A program made the position numbers and the translations under genes. The notes under the pieces were generated by a model that made no database searches, was not told the DNA's origin, and saw only the letters and a list, made by a program, of their open reading frames with translations. This document shows, piece after piece, positions 16,437 to 23,943 of a DNA stretch of 36,134 nucleotides. The stretch lies in the NCBI RefSeq assembly GCF_023229025.1, contig NZ_JALOAA010000019.1:1-36134 (forward strand), in the 5' to 3' direction. Numbering within the stretch: position 1 is the first letter of the stretch; each line of letters starts with the position of its first letter. The stretch is from Sulfurimonas sp. GTDB taxonomy: Bacteria > Campylobacterota > Campylobacteria > Campylobacterales > Sulfurimonadaceae.

Positions 16437-17120
16437 TCCTTAACCTTATGTACAAATGACTATTTATTCTACAAATATTATATATCTATTAGCTTTATAT
16501 TATATAAACATGAAAAATCTTGATTTATCTGACAGTTTGACAAAGTATGTACTACTGTCAGATTTGTGAATAAGTACAATATTCCAAAATCTGTAGGTTT
16601 TGGAACTTTCTTAAAAGTATAGATGCCACTGCTAAGCTATGATATAACTTTAATGACTATCAGTTACTGACACAAAACTCTGAACAATCTCGCGAAGCCT
16701 TCGCACTTTTATTGTCTAGTTTTTTGGTAGCAGTATTATTCTGTTTTTTATCTATTGATAGATTGTTGAATTAATACTAAATATTGAAAAGCTATTTTTA
16801 AAAAGTTGGTATTCCAATATTTTATTGGTAGTTTAATATTAGTAATTTAATATTTTTCCATTATTTAAGTATATGTCCTCGGCTCAAATAATGGATACTA
16901 CAAAGTTTATATTTGAAAACGCAATCCTTGAAAAAGAAAAGCACCCTGATGATAGGATTGATGAGTGAAAAATAGTGTATTACAAACTTTGCCAGTAGTG
17001 TTGTAGTGTTCAATATTCTGTGTCAGCATCGGATAATTCCTAAAATTGTATCATAAACCTAAAGCCTTATCAAGTCGTCCCTCGAAGTGGATGGCTAGTT
17101 GAGAGATTGTCAAGTTCGTT
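16437..17120. other. 684-bp spacer with a hairpin and decayed frames
   Basis: No convincing gene. It holds an inverted repeat (16527-16563), a short palindrome GCGAAGCCTTCGC near 16692, and AT-rich repeats of TTTAATATT near 16830-16855. A 31-codon frame (16873-16968) beginning MSSAQIMDTTKFIFENAI lacks a ribosome site and looks like a relic. Confidence 0.5.
16527..16563. repeat. Perfect inverted repeat, 10-bp arms
   Basis: ATCTGACAGT (16527-16536) and ACTGTCAGAT (16554-16563) are exact reverse complements with 17 bases between. There is no T-run after it, so it is not an obvious terminator. It could be a regulator site or the core of a small recombination site. Confidence 0.6.
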
Positions 17121-18407
17121 TTAAAGCTGAGATTCTTCCTGTTTTTTCTTCGCTATTTTTTCATTATTCGTTGTTGTCGTAAATTCCGACATAAGTTTTT
17201 TATCAATGTATTGTAATGTCGTTTGAAATCCAATATGCAGAGCTTTGAGTTCGATAATTGTATTGCCCTCTACAAATTTTGCGTATTTGTCTCCAACGAA
17301 AGGAATGTTTTTATCCACTAATGTATATTTGTGGGACAAAGATGAATACAAATCATCAAATTTTTCTTTTGGAAGTGTAAGAAGTACCCCTTGAAGCTTT
17401 TCGCTTTGTGAGAAAATCAGTTTCGCTTCTTTGAGCCCATCAAAATGAAGCTGATCAACCTTTATAAAGATCATCTTTCCATTACTATATTTGTTAATCC
17501 CTGCATCTTCATATAAAGGGTATTTTTTTATGCTTTCCGAATAAGTAGCTTCGTCTATTTTCAGTCCAAATGGCGCTGGATTTACAGAAACTGTAGACAT
17601 ATTTTTTAAATTGTTTTGTGCAACAACACTCCCTTGAGCAATAGCTTTTTTGTACCAAAATTGTGCATTCTTTATATCACCTGTTTCTTCATAAAGTATC
17701 CCCAATGCAACTTCTGCATCAACAAAACCTTGCTCTGCTGCTCTTTTCCAATAATCCAATGACTTTCTATGGTCTTGTTTGATGCCAGCAGTGCCATTAT
17801 AATACAGTAAGCCTATATTATACATTGAAATTACCGAGCCTTGTTCAGCAGCCTTTTGATACCATTTTAAAGCACTTTTCCTATCGACTGGTACACCTTT
17901 TCCTTTCTCATAAAATATTCCCATCGAATTTGACGCATTCGCATTACCATCTTTAGATCCACTTTTATAATATTTGATTGCTTTATTGTAATCTTGTTTA
18001 ACTCCCTGACCGTATTCATATTGATATCCAACACTAAACGCTGATTCCCCATCGTTTTGTTTAGCTGCTCTTTTCCAATAATCCAATGACTTTCTATAAT
18101 CTTGTGTTACTCCAACACCCTTGTAGTACATCAATCCTAGATAATATAATGCATCGACATTGTTTTTTTCTGCTGCTTTTTCCCAATATTTTTTGGCATT
18201 AAGCACATCCTTCTTAACGCCCAATCCATTCACATAAATGTGACCTAACTCTGTTTGTGCTTGGGCATCACCTTTGTCAGACAACTCATTGAATATTGAC
18301 ATAGCTTTTTTATACTCTTTATTCTTTAGCGCTTGCATAGCAGTGTTGTAATCATTTGCAAGCAAACCTATTGATAATAAGATACTTAAAATTAATACTT
18401 TGAACAT
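17121..18407 (-). CDS. Exported Sel1-repeat protein
   Basis: 428 aa. An N-terminal signal peptide (MFKVLILSILLSIGLLAND) is followed by six or seven Sel1-like (TPR-type) repeats of ~36 aa (e.g. ALYYLGLMYYKGVGVTQDY, AFSVGYQYEYGQGVKQDY) across residues ~25-260. A C-terminal ~150-aa domain of mixed alpha/beta without known motifs then follows, ending in a Lys/Gln tail. Sel1 proteins bind partner proteins; in Campylobacterota (e.g. the Hcp proteins of Helicobacter) they are often secreted. It likely resides in the periplasm or outside. No partner gene is evident. Confidence 0.88.
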   Translation of the reverse strand: MFKVLILSILLSIGLLANDYNTAMQALKNKEYKKAMSIFNELSDKGDAQAQTELGHIYVNGLGVKKDVLNAKKYWEKAAEKNNVDALYYLGLMYYKGVGVTQDYRKSLDYWKRAAKQNDGESAFSVGYQYEYGQGVKQDYNKAIKYYKSGSKDGNANASNSMGIFYEKGKGVPVDRKSALKWYQKAAEQGSVISMYNIGLLYYNGTAGIKQDHRKSLDYWKRAAEQGFVDAEVALGILYEETGDIKNAQFWYKKAIAQGSVVAQNNLKNMSTVSVNPAPFGLKIDEATYSESIKKYPLYEDAGINKYSNGKMIFIKVDQLHFDGLKEAKLIFSQSEKLQGVLLTLPKEKFDDLYSSLSHKYTLVDKNIPFVGDKYAKFVEGNTIIELKALHIGFQTTLQYIDKKLMSEFTTTTNNEKIAKKKQEESQL

Positions 18408-18430
18408 TTAAACCCTCCACTTATATATAG

Positions 18431-18673
18431 CTATTTTTTTAAAATTAATTTGAATGCAGGATTGAGGGAGTGGCTAATCGAAATTAACTCCGTCTTAATA
18501 GCTTCCGCAGTAAGTTCAGCTTGCTCACGCATTTCTGCTTTTTTAGCATTAATCTCTTCAAGCTCTTCTTCTGTATAAGGGATAATGCCTCTTCTCTTTA
18601 GCTCACGCTCTTCTCTCTCAATCTTTTTTCTTTTTTCTTCAATCCACAATTTATCTTCTTCTGAAAGTGCCAT
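18431..18673 (-). CDS. Small charged helical protein
   Basis: 80 aa, Glu/Lys/Arg-rich, forming one long helix or coiled coil (LWIEEKRKKIEREERELKRR, then EEELEEINAKKAEMREQAEL). No cysteine, no membrane segment. It is divergent from the XRE gene across an operator-bearing spacer, so may be controlled by that regulator. Starts at an ATG at 18673. Function unknown. Confidence 0.6.
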   Translation of the reverse strand: MALSEEDKLWIEEKRKKIEREERELKRRGIIPYTEEELEEINAKKAEMREQAELTAEAIKTELISISHSLNPAFKLILKK

Positions 18674-18717
18674 TTTGAACCCTTTGTTTTATTTTTATAC
18701 AAAGCAATAGTCTGATT

Positions 18718-18782
18718 ATGTTCTATAGAACATTTCAAAACAATTCTAACAACTATAAACTTATACATACTTTACCTATAGG
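18718..18782. promoter_or_regulatory. Paired palindromic operators upstream of the XRE gene
   Basis: ATGTTCTATAGAACAT (18718-18733) is a perfect 16-base palindrome. A second, weaker copy, CCTATAGG followed by ACATT (18775-18787), overlaps the ribosome site of the XRE gene; both share CTATAGNACATT. Two sites flanking the divergent promoters fit autorepression by the adjacent XRE protein. Confidence 0.6.
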
Positions 18783-18787
18783 ACATT

Positions 18788-19039
18788 ATGTATATTTTGA
18801 ATGATTTAACTCCAGCAGAACTAGAAAATTTCTATCGAGATATTGGGAAAAATGTCAAAAATGCAAGAAAAGAGAAAAAGATTTCTCAAATGCAGTTAGC
18901 CCTCGCTATAGGTCATAACTCTGTTGGACACATTGCAAAAGCCGAGCTTTACAAATATGACAAACATTTTAGTCTAGAGCAGCTTTTAAAAATTTCCCGT
19001 GTTTTAGATGTCTCTTTACATGATTTGATACCGAAGTAA
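18788..19039 (+). CDS. XRE-family transcriptional regulator
   Basis: 83 aa, a single helix-turn-helix domain: 'IGKNVKNARKEKKISQMQLALAIGHNSVGHIAKAELYK' and a final 'SLEQLLKISRVLDVSLHDLIPK' of the Cro/CI type. TAGGA lies 5 bases before the ATG. It is divergent from the small charged protein and adjacent to the eight-gene membrane operon on the opposite strand, which it might also control. Likely binds the palindromes just upstream of itself. Confidence 0.85.
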   Translation: MYILNDLTPAELENFYRDIGKNVKNARKEKKISQMQLALAIGHNSVGHIAKAELYKYDKHFSLEQLLKISRVLDVSLHDLIPK

Positions 19040-19066
19040 AAAACATTAAGACAACTCTTTTAACCT

Positions 19067-19360
19067 CTACTCGCTCTTATCCTCCACTCTACAAAGTCTA
19101 ATCTCTAAGAGCAGATCATCTCTTTTAAAGTACTCCTTTTTATAGATCTCCCAGTTGCTGTTTTTACTCACAAGCATCTTTTGGTTATTGGCAATGCCAG
19201 TTGAGCAAAGGAGCGTCTTTTGATTTGCGAATGCCTCTACTTTTTCATCCATATCGAATGAGTTTATATGGTTCATGCCTAGTTTTAAAATATATATAAA
19301 GCTCATAAACAGTGCTGAAACCACAGCAATAACTACTACGCTCTCTAAAATACTCTTCAT
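19067..19360 (-). CDS. Small membrane protein, paralogue 1 of a four-member family
   Basis: 97 aa: one N-terminal membrane segment (~6-28), then a soluble domain with two cysteines in the pattern F..QKTLLC...-KMLVSKNSNWEIYKKEYFKRDDLLLEIRLC. The same order, LLC...(K)xLVSk..gW.iy...f.kedlLLeI..C, occurs in the 19550, 19819 and 21311 genes. The two Cys could form a disulfide if the domain faces the periplasm. Last gene of the operon, 16 bases after the 19377 gene. No known family. Confidence 0.65.
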   Translation of the reverse strand: MKSILESVVVIAVVSALFMSFIYILKLGMNHINSFDMDEKVEAFANQKTLLCSTGIANNQKMLVSKNSNWEIYKKEYFKRDDLLLEIRLCRVEDKSE

Positions 19361-19376
19361 CTCTTTGTCTCCTTTG

Positions 19377-19547
19377 TTAAAACAGCTTCATAAAAAGCTC
19401 TCTGATCTTGCGGTATCGCTCATACTTTACTATTACGACTACTACACCTATAAATATACCGATCCCTAGATACAGAAGCAGCGGCGGCTCATTTGAAGGC
19501 GGAAAAAACTCTCTTATAAGTATCAGTGTATCTTGATTTAAAACCAT
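19377..19547 (-). CDS. Small single-pass membrane protein (56 aa)
   Basis: Start chosen at the ATG at 19547, where GGAG lies 5 bases upstream, giving 56 aa. A hydrophilic N-terminus (MVLNQDTLILIREFFPPSNEPP) is followed by one membrane helix (LLLYLGIGIFIGVVVVIVKY) and a basic tail RYRKIREL. It begins 2 bases after the stop of the upstream paralogue. No known family; a membrane component of the operon. Confidence 0.62.
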   Translation of the reverse strand: MVLNQDTLILIREFFPPSNEPPLLLYLGIGIFIGVVVVIVKYERYRKIRELFMKLF

Positions 19548-19549
19548 TG

Positions 19550-19822
19550 CTACTCCCTCTCCCTGCACTCTGATATAGAGACAAACTTATCCTCTTTGAC
19601 AAACTCCTCTCCTTGAATCTTCCACCCTCCTCTTTTACTTACAAGAAACCTCTCAAACCCTCCTCTGCAAGCAAACTCTTGATTCTCTAAAAAAGCTTTT
19701 TTCTTCTCGTCATCATTTAAGCTTGTAATTTCTTTATAACCCTCAAGAAGTGCTCCAAACATGAGAGCGAAGATACCGATAATTACAACTGCTACAACTA
19801 TATTTTCTGCTATCTTTTTCAC
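19550..19822 (-). CDS. Small membrane protein, paralogue 2
   Basis: 90 aa: N-terminal membrane segment (~6-28) and a shared soluble domain (AFLENQEFAC..GFERFLVSKRGGWKIQGEEFVKEDKFVSISEC). Its start overlaps the stop of the 19819 gene by 4 bases (ATGA), so translation is coupled. It differs from paralogue 1 mainly by a shorter loop between the first Cys and LVSK. Confidence 0.63.
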   Translation of the reverse strand: MKKIAENIVVAVVIIGIFALMFGALLEGYKEITSLNDDEKKKAFLENQEFACRGGFERFLVSKRGGWKIQGEEFVKEDKFVSISECRERE

Positions 19823-20211
19823 TCTTTAGGTTCCTTTAGTTCTTTTGTCTTCTCTGTTGGTTTGGTCTCTTTTAGGAGGATACAACCGCCGATGTAGAGT
19901 ATATTTTGCTCATGGATAAAGTAGTCACTCTGAAGCGTAAATCCTTTTGCTTGAGAGATGATTAGTTTTTTCTCATCATCCTCTTTACATAAAAGCTCTT
20001 TGTTGTTGTAAAAACCCTCTATGAGGCTCTCTCGTGTATTTTTAAAATGCACAGAGCCGATGATAACTATAAGAATTGCAAAAAAGCTAAAGTTGAGTAT
20101 GGAGTCTCTTTTTTTATCATCAAATGAGTAAGGAATCGTTGCAAACACTGCAATAACAAGAGAGAGTGCGGCAAGTCCGATTATCTCTGTTAAAGTCAGA
20201 TGTAAATCCAT
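19819..20211 (-). CDS. Membrane protein, paralogue 3 (two membrane segments)
   Basis: 130 aa: two hydrophobic segments (~8-28 and ~42-55), then the shared soluble domain in diverged form (YNNKELLCKEDDEKKLIISQAKGFTLQSDYFIHEQNILYIGGC) and a Lys/Glu/Pro tail. The two Cys are kept while the VSK..W core is relaxed to ISQ..F. It follows a 27-aa mini-protein gene by 17 bases. No known family. Confidence 0.6.
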   Translation of the reverse strand: MDLHLTLTEIIGLAALSLVIAVFATIPYSFDDKKRDSILNFSFFAILIVIIGSVHFKNTRESLIEGFYNNKELLCKEDDEKKLIISQAKGFTLQSDYFIHEQNILYIGGCILLKETKPTEKTKELKEPKE

Positions 20212-20228
20212 AGTAGTTCTCTTTTTTT

Positions 20229-20312
20229 TTAGAATATTTTGTATGGAAGCGTTGCTATAAACATCAAAGCGCTAAATACAAGAAGTGCAGTTTGGAGATG
20301 CTCAGGCATCAT
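20229..20312 (-). CDS. 27-aa membrane mini-protein
   Basis: ATGATG at 20312 opens a 27-codon frame ending at 20229; it starts inside the end of the 20302-20730 gene (11-base overlap), a layout that favours translational coupling. The product is almost entirely one membrane helix (LQTALLVFSALMFIATLPYKIF). Too small for routine annotation, yet it fills the only gap in an otherwise gapless operon. Confidence 0.5.
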   Translation of the reverse strand: MMPEHLQTALLVFSALMFIATLPYKIF

Positions 20313-20730
20313 TTTTTAACTCACTTTTATCTTGAGCGAACTCTGACGAGAGAAACTTCTCTCTTTGGATGATGCAGTACTCCTTGTACCTGCAGATATA
20401 TCTGCTTGATATTTCTCTCTTGTGCACTCCGCTTACCCTATAAAGTCCAAACAGCCAAAAGAGCGAGCTTTTCTTTATAAGCTCTTTTGGGTGCTTGCAG
20501 AGAAGCTTTTCATAATCACTCCCCAAAGCGCTGTGTTCGTTGTAGAGAGTTTGTCTTCCCTCTATGGTATAGATGCCATTCTCATCCAAGGAGAGTGTTG
20601 CATCCAAAAATACGCTATGCATCTCTTCATGCCCTACATGGTAAAAGCGCTCACCTGCCGGATTTACAAGTATCTCTCTGTTGTGCTCATCTATTAAGAT
20701 ATTTACATTGCTGTAGAGTATTTTTGACAT
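20302..20730 (-). CDS. Hypothetical protein of the membrane/NYN operon
   Basis: 142 aa, soluble, mixed alpha/beta: NVNILIDEHNREILVNPAGERFYHVGHEEMHSVF, then a short helical part around FWLFGLYRV that is moderately hydrophobic and a charged C-terminus. I see no known motif. It is fourth of eight genes counted from the 3' end and is coupled to the downstream mini-protein by an overlapping start. Confidence 0.55.
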   Translation of the reverse strand: MSKILYSNVNILIDEHNREILVNPAGERFYHVGHEEMHSVFLDATLSLDENGIYTIEGRQTLYNEHSALGSDYEKLLCKHPKELIKKSSLFWLFGLYRVSGVHKREISSRYICRYKEYCIIQREKFLSSEFAQDKSELKNDA

Positions 20731-20805
20731 TGGCTCTCCTTGTTTCTTTAGTAGAGTATAATTGTAAGATAGCAGAGTGCGGGCGTTGTTTCGCTCTTTT
20801 TATTT

Positions 20806-21303
20806 TTAAAGCTCAAACCTGCTAAGGGTGATGAGTTTTAGATTTTTATCGCACAGGTTCATCTTCATAGCTATGCGTTTTTTATTGGCGTCTTGCATGA
20901 TCCAAGTGAGTTTTTTACGCTCAAAGAGTATCTTTTTGCCGATATCCACAAAGTCGCTGTCTGAGGAGATAAATATAAACTCGTCATACTCTTTAAGGAT
21001 TCTATAGACGCTCTTTATCTTTGCATCACTATCGCTCTTATGTGCTACGAGCACTTCAAAGCCGTTCTTTTGCATAGAGATAAGCTTGGAGTGTTTTATG
21101 GGGTTGGTAGTTATGATAAATGAACGTTCCGGTGCGAACTTGAGTGATTGTTTTACTTGTGGAAGATGACTGTAAGGGATGTTCTCCAGATCCCAAAGCA
21201 GCACCGCCTTTTCTCTATAGTTGCCGCTTCCCCATGTTACCTCTTTTATAACATCTTCATCAACGGCTTGAAAATAGCTCTCAAAACAAAAAAATGAAAA
21301 CAT
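20806..21303 (-). CDS. NYN-domain (PIN-like) RNase-type protein
   Basis: 165 aa. The NYN/LabA pattern is clear: 'AVLLWDLENIP' (D38, N41) for the first acidic strand, 'RSFIITTN', and 'DEFIFISSDSDF' (D115, D117) for the second catalytic pair, within a Rossmann-like alternation. NYN domains are metal-dependent nucleases acting on RNA. It is the only recognisable enzyme in the operon and begins 7 bases after the 21311 membrane gene. The other members could localise or restrain it. Confidence 0.78.
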   Translation of the reverse strand: MFSFFCFESYFQAVDEDVIKEVTWGSGNYREKAVLLWDLENIPYSHLPQVKQSLKFAPERSFIITTNPIKHSKLISMQKNGFEVLVAHKSDSDAKIKSVYRILKEYDEFIFISSDSDFVDIGKKILFERKKLTWIMQDANKKRIAMKMNLCDKNLKLITLSRFEL

Positions 21304-21310
21304 CTACCCA

Positions 21311-21670
21311 TTACCTCTTTTGCTCGCAGTTTATTATTTCTAAAAGCAGATCCTCTTTTTTAAAATAGCTATCCTCATAAACACTCCATCCCTCTTTTAT
21401 AGAGACAAGATAGTGCTCCTTCTTTTTAAACGCTCCGGTTTTGCAAATAAAAGTGTTTTCGTCATAAAACGCTCCTCTTTTCTCTTTAATGGTGTTATTG
21501 TCATAGAGCGCAAAGAGGTAGGAGAGTATGGTTACAAATACAAAGGAGCCCATAAAGATAAAAAGTACAGTCCGCAGTGAAGGTTTCTCGCTCTTTTTTA
21601 AAGCCGAGAAGTGTAGCAGCACCAATGCAAAGCCAAGGATGATTGAGAGTTTAAAGATTTCAAGAGCCAC
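21311..21670 (-). CDS. Membrane protein, paralogue 4; first gene of the operon
   Basis: 119 aa with two membrane segments (~7-24 and ~35-55), then the shared domain in its clearest form: FYDENTFICKTG...EHYLVSIKEGWSVYEDSYFKKEDLLLEIINC. It is closest to paralogue 1 in the last third. It is the promoter-proximal gene of the eight-gene minus-strand operon; the region upstream is shared with the divergent Fic gene. Confidence 0.63.
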   Translation of the reverse strand: MALEIFKLSIILGFALVLLHFSALKKSEKPSLRTVLFIFMGSFVFVTILSYLFALYDNNTIKEKRGAFYDENTFICKTGAFKKKEHYLVSIKEGWSVYEDSYFKKEDLLLEIINCEQKR

Positions 21671-21844
21671 GCTATCGCCTTCTTCTGTTTTTATAAAAAG
21701 TATAAGAAATGCGGGTGAAAGCGTGGTTTCGTTTTAGTGATACTGCATTATCATATATAAAATGTGGTACAAATAGCCAACTTATTCACACCATTTATGG
21801 TATGATTATAGAAAGCAATCACACTATTTACAGGAAAGAAGATT

Positions 21845-22975
21845 ATGAAACGCTGGATTTGGCAACAAAGTGAGTATCCAAACTTTACCTATGACCTAAA
21901 AAGATTAGAGAGTTTGATACAAAAGGTCTCTCTTGAACAGGGATACTTAATCGCTCTTGCACAAACCATAGATAAAGACAATATCATTCAAAGACGCTTT
22001 GAAGCCTTGATGAATGAAGCTATAAACACTTCTGCCATAGAGGGAGAGATTCTAAACCGCGATAGCGTAAAAGCCTCAATTCAAAAAAAGCTTGGATTCA
22101 AAGAGATAAACTATAAAAAAATAGACGAGGCGACAGATTACCTTATAGAGATACTTATAGATGCAAACAGTAACTATGACAAAGAGTTGAAGCTCGAGAG
22201 ATTATTTGGTTGGCACAATGCTCTCTTTCCAAAAGGATACAGTGGATTACGCAAGGTAAATACAGCATCATTTAGAGGCGAAGAGACCATGGAAGTAGTA
22301 GGAATAGAGCGCGGCAGAGAGGTGGTTTTTTATGAAGCACCGCCTAGAGCTAACCTAGAGCATGAGATGCAGAAATTTTTAGATTGGTTCAATGCTGCCG
22401 AACCTAGTTTGATCAAAGCCTGCATAGCACATCTTTGGTTTGTTATAATCCACCCATTTGATGATGGAAACGGAAGACTAGCAAGGGCTATAACGGACTT
22501 GGTACTCTCAAAAATAGAAAACTCTAAGATCTCAAGACTCTACTCTATGTCAAGTGCCATAAACACAGACAGAAAAGGCTATTACAGAGCGCTTGAGCAC
22601 ACTACAGGATATATAAACAAAGAGAGTAATCCTCTTGATATAACCCATTGGTGCGAGTGGTTTTTATCTACCCTGCATAATGCTCTTATTGACACTAAAA
22701 AAAAGCTTGACTATATAGTACAAAAAACAAAGTTTTGGGATAAACATAAAAACGATGAGCTTAACGCAAGAGAGATAAAAGTACTCAATTTCGTACTCGA
22801 CATGGGAGCAGAAAATTTCCAAGGAAACTTAAGCAAAAAGAAGTATATGAGCATTGCAGACACTGCATCGACAAATGCTTCAAGAGACATAGCACAGCTC
22901 TTAGAGCTTGGCTGTATAAGACAAAAAGAAGGGACTAGCGGAAGAAATACTGCTTATGAGATAATCTTGGATTAG
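21845..22975 (+). CDS. Fic family protein, complete
   Basis: 376 aa, full length. The N-terminal region (MKRWIWQQSEYPNFTYD) is typical of DUF4172-type Fic proteins. The autoinhibitory motif TSAIEG is at 62-67, and the catalytic HPFDDGNGRLAR starts at His203. A winged-helix C-terminus (about 295-376) ends the protein. Fic enzymes transfer AMP (or similar groups) to target hydroxyls; the intact inhibitory helix means the enzyme is self-restrained. GGAAAGAAG precedes the ATG. The 3' end overlaps the convergent HTH gene by 4 bases. Distinct in sequence from the partial Fic at the left end. Confidence 0.93.
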   Translation: MKRWIWQQSEYPNFTYDLKRLESLIQKVSLEQGYLIALAQTIDKDNIIQRRFEALMNEAINTSAIEGEILNRDSVKASIQKKLGFKEINYKKIDEATDYLIEILIDANSNYDKELKLERLFGWHNALFPKGYSGLRKVNTASFRGEETMEVVGIERGREVVFYEAPPRANLEHEMQKFLDWFNAAEPSLIKACIAHLWFVIIHPFDDGNGRLARAITDLVLSKIENSKISRLYSMSSAINTDRKGYYRALEHTTGYINKESNPLDITHWCEWFLSTLHNALIDTKKKLDYIVQKTKFWDKHKNDELNAREIKVLNFVLDMGAENFQGNLSKKKYMSIADTASTNASRDIAQLLELGCIRQKEGTSGRNTAYEIILD

Positions 22976-23208
22976 CCCTTAACACTCTCTATCTTTTGGC
23001 AGATCTCACGCATAACATACTCTAGTTTTTTTGCTTTATCGTAGTAGTCTAAAAACGGTTCTACCCAGTTTGGGATTACTAAAGGCTTGCCTTCTCTCAT
23101 TACTCCCCAATTGTTGATTGTTGAATAGGGAACTCTGCATAATTCGGAGAAATCTTGTTTTGAGATTTCAAGCTCTTTCAACCTTAGAATAAATTGCTCT
23201 TTTGTCAT
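22972..23208 (-). CDS. Small HTH DNA-binding protein
   Basis: 78 aa. 'FILRLKELEISKQDFSELCRVPYSTINNWG' is a helix-turn-helix with the recognition helix 'PYSTINNW', then a helical tail, as in small regulators on Campylobacterota mobile DNA. It is divergent from a short ORF and a strong promoter at 23275-23303, whose palindromes it may bind. Tail-overlaps the Fic gene by 4 bases. Confidence 0.68.
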   Translation of the reverse strand: MTKEQFILRLKELEISKQDFSELCRVPYSTINNWGVMREGKPLVIPNWVEPFLDYYDKAKKLEYVMREICQKIESVKG

Positions 23209-23251
23209 AAAACACCTTTTGTACTATATTTGGATAATTTTACCATATAAA

Positions 23252-23303
23252 ATACTAATATAGCAATTTACTTCTTGACATAATATGCATATTAGTATAT
23301 AAT
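23252..23303 (+). promoter_or_regulatory. Consensus sigma70 promoter with palindromic operator
   Basis: TTGACA (23275-23280), a 17-base spacer and TATAAT (23298-23303) form a textbook promoter reading right. The spacer begins with the perfect palindrome TAATATGCATATTA (23281-23294). An outer inverted repeat, ATACTAATAT (23252-23261) and ATATTAGTAT (23289-23298), flanks the -35 box. Such a strong promoter under two nested operators suggests tight repression, probably by the divergent HTH protein. Confidence 0.78.
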
Positions 23304-23343
23304 CTGTTTAATAAATACTATTATAGGATAAAAGGAGCAACAG

Positions 23344-23457
23344 ATGAGAAAAGCAAAACACTTAGCAAAAGAGTACAGATATACAATCTTTGTACTCACA
23401 ATAGAGCTTTTGGTGAGTATTACTCAAGCACTGCCGCTTTTAAGCAGCGCTGCATAA
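23344..23457 (+). CDS. 37-aa peptide behind a strong repressed promoter
   Basis: ATG at 23344, with AAAGGAG 6 bases upstream, opens 37 codons. The peptide has a basic N-terminus (MRKAKHLAKEYRY), one hydrophobic stretch (TIFVLTIELLVSITQALPLL) and no tail, as in small membrane-active or leader peptides. It stops 16 bases before the next HTH gene. Quality of promoter and ribosome site suggests it is truly made. Function unknown. Confidence 0.5.
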   Translation: MRKAKHLAKEYRYTIFVLTIELLVSITQALPLLSSAA

Positions 23458-23473
23458 TGAAAGGAGTTTTACT

Positions 23474-23734
23474 ATGGCACAAAAATCATACGATAAAGCT
23501 CTTTTTAGACTTATCTCCATACTCTCTATGCTCACTAAAGACGAAAGACCTACTATCTCATCTTTGGCAGAGGAGTTTAATGTTTCTAAAAGAACTATTC
23601 AGACAGATATTTATCAAAGACTCTGTGGCTGGGATATTACTAAAGATAAGCTTGGGAGGCTTGTTTTTAGGGATGGGGTTAATATTTTTGGGGTGACTCG
23701 GAAGTTAGGGAGAAAGGGGAAGGAGGTGGTGTGA
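23474..23734 (+). CDS. Truncated WYL-type regulator (N-terminal HTH only)
   Basis: 86 aa. 'KALFRLISILSMLTKDERPTISSLAEEFNVSKRTIQTDIYQRL' is the N-terminal winged helix of the WYL/DeoR-like regulators common in Campylobacterota. Full-length members continue for another ~200 residues with the WYL ligand-binding domain; here the frame ends after a Gly/Lys-rich tail, so the effector domain is lost. It may be a relic, or a trimmed DNA-binding protein kept as a repressor. It meets the YgjP relic tail to tail. Confidence 0.55.
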   Translation: MAQKSYDKALFRLISILSMLTKDERPTISSLAEEFNVSKRTIQTDIYQRLCGWDITKDKLGRLVFRDGVNIFGVTRKLGRKGKEVV

Positions 23735-23735
23735 G

Positions 23736-23875
23736 TCACTTGATTTTACTTTTAATACGCTTTTCTAAAATCTCTTTCCGTTTTTCCCAATACTCATATA
23801 AAGAGCTAAATAATCATAAAATTGCTTAGAATGATTTGGATAAATAAAATGAACCAGTTCATGAAAAACAACATA
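23736..23875 (-). pseudogene. YgjP-like (M48/DUF45) metallopeptidase relic
   Basis: On the reverse strand YVVFHELVHFIYPNHSKQFYDYLALYM matches the zinc-binding end of YgjP-type metallopeptidases (HExxH followed by pNHs.xFy). One frameshift later, in the next frame, comes 'YWEKRKEILEKRIK', the expected C-terminus. A stop codon just upstream removes the N-terminal half. Such genes often accompany type I restriction operons, and this relic lies downstream of hsdR in the same direction. Confidence 0.62.
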
Positions 23876-23943
23876 TTATATGCAAATTTTGGGCTTTTTT
23901 ATAAGTTGATCTTGGTTCAGTTTAATAATAAATTAAACCTGAT

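Noticed and set aside
17867..18052. Alternate reverse-strand frame inside the Sel1-repeat gene
   Set aside because: Out of frame with a clear repeat protein.
20422..20825. Plus-strand frames over the operon around 20.5 kb
   Set aside because: Antisense to tightly packed minus-strand genes; Cys/His-rich low-quality composition.
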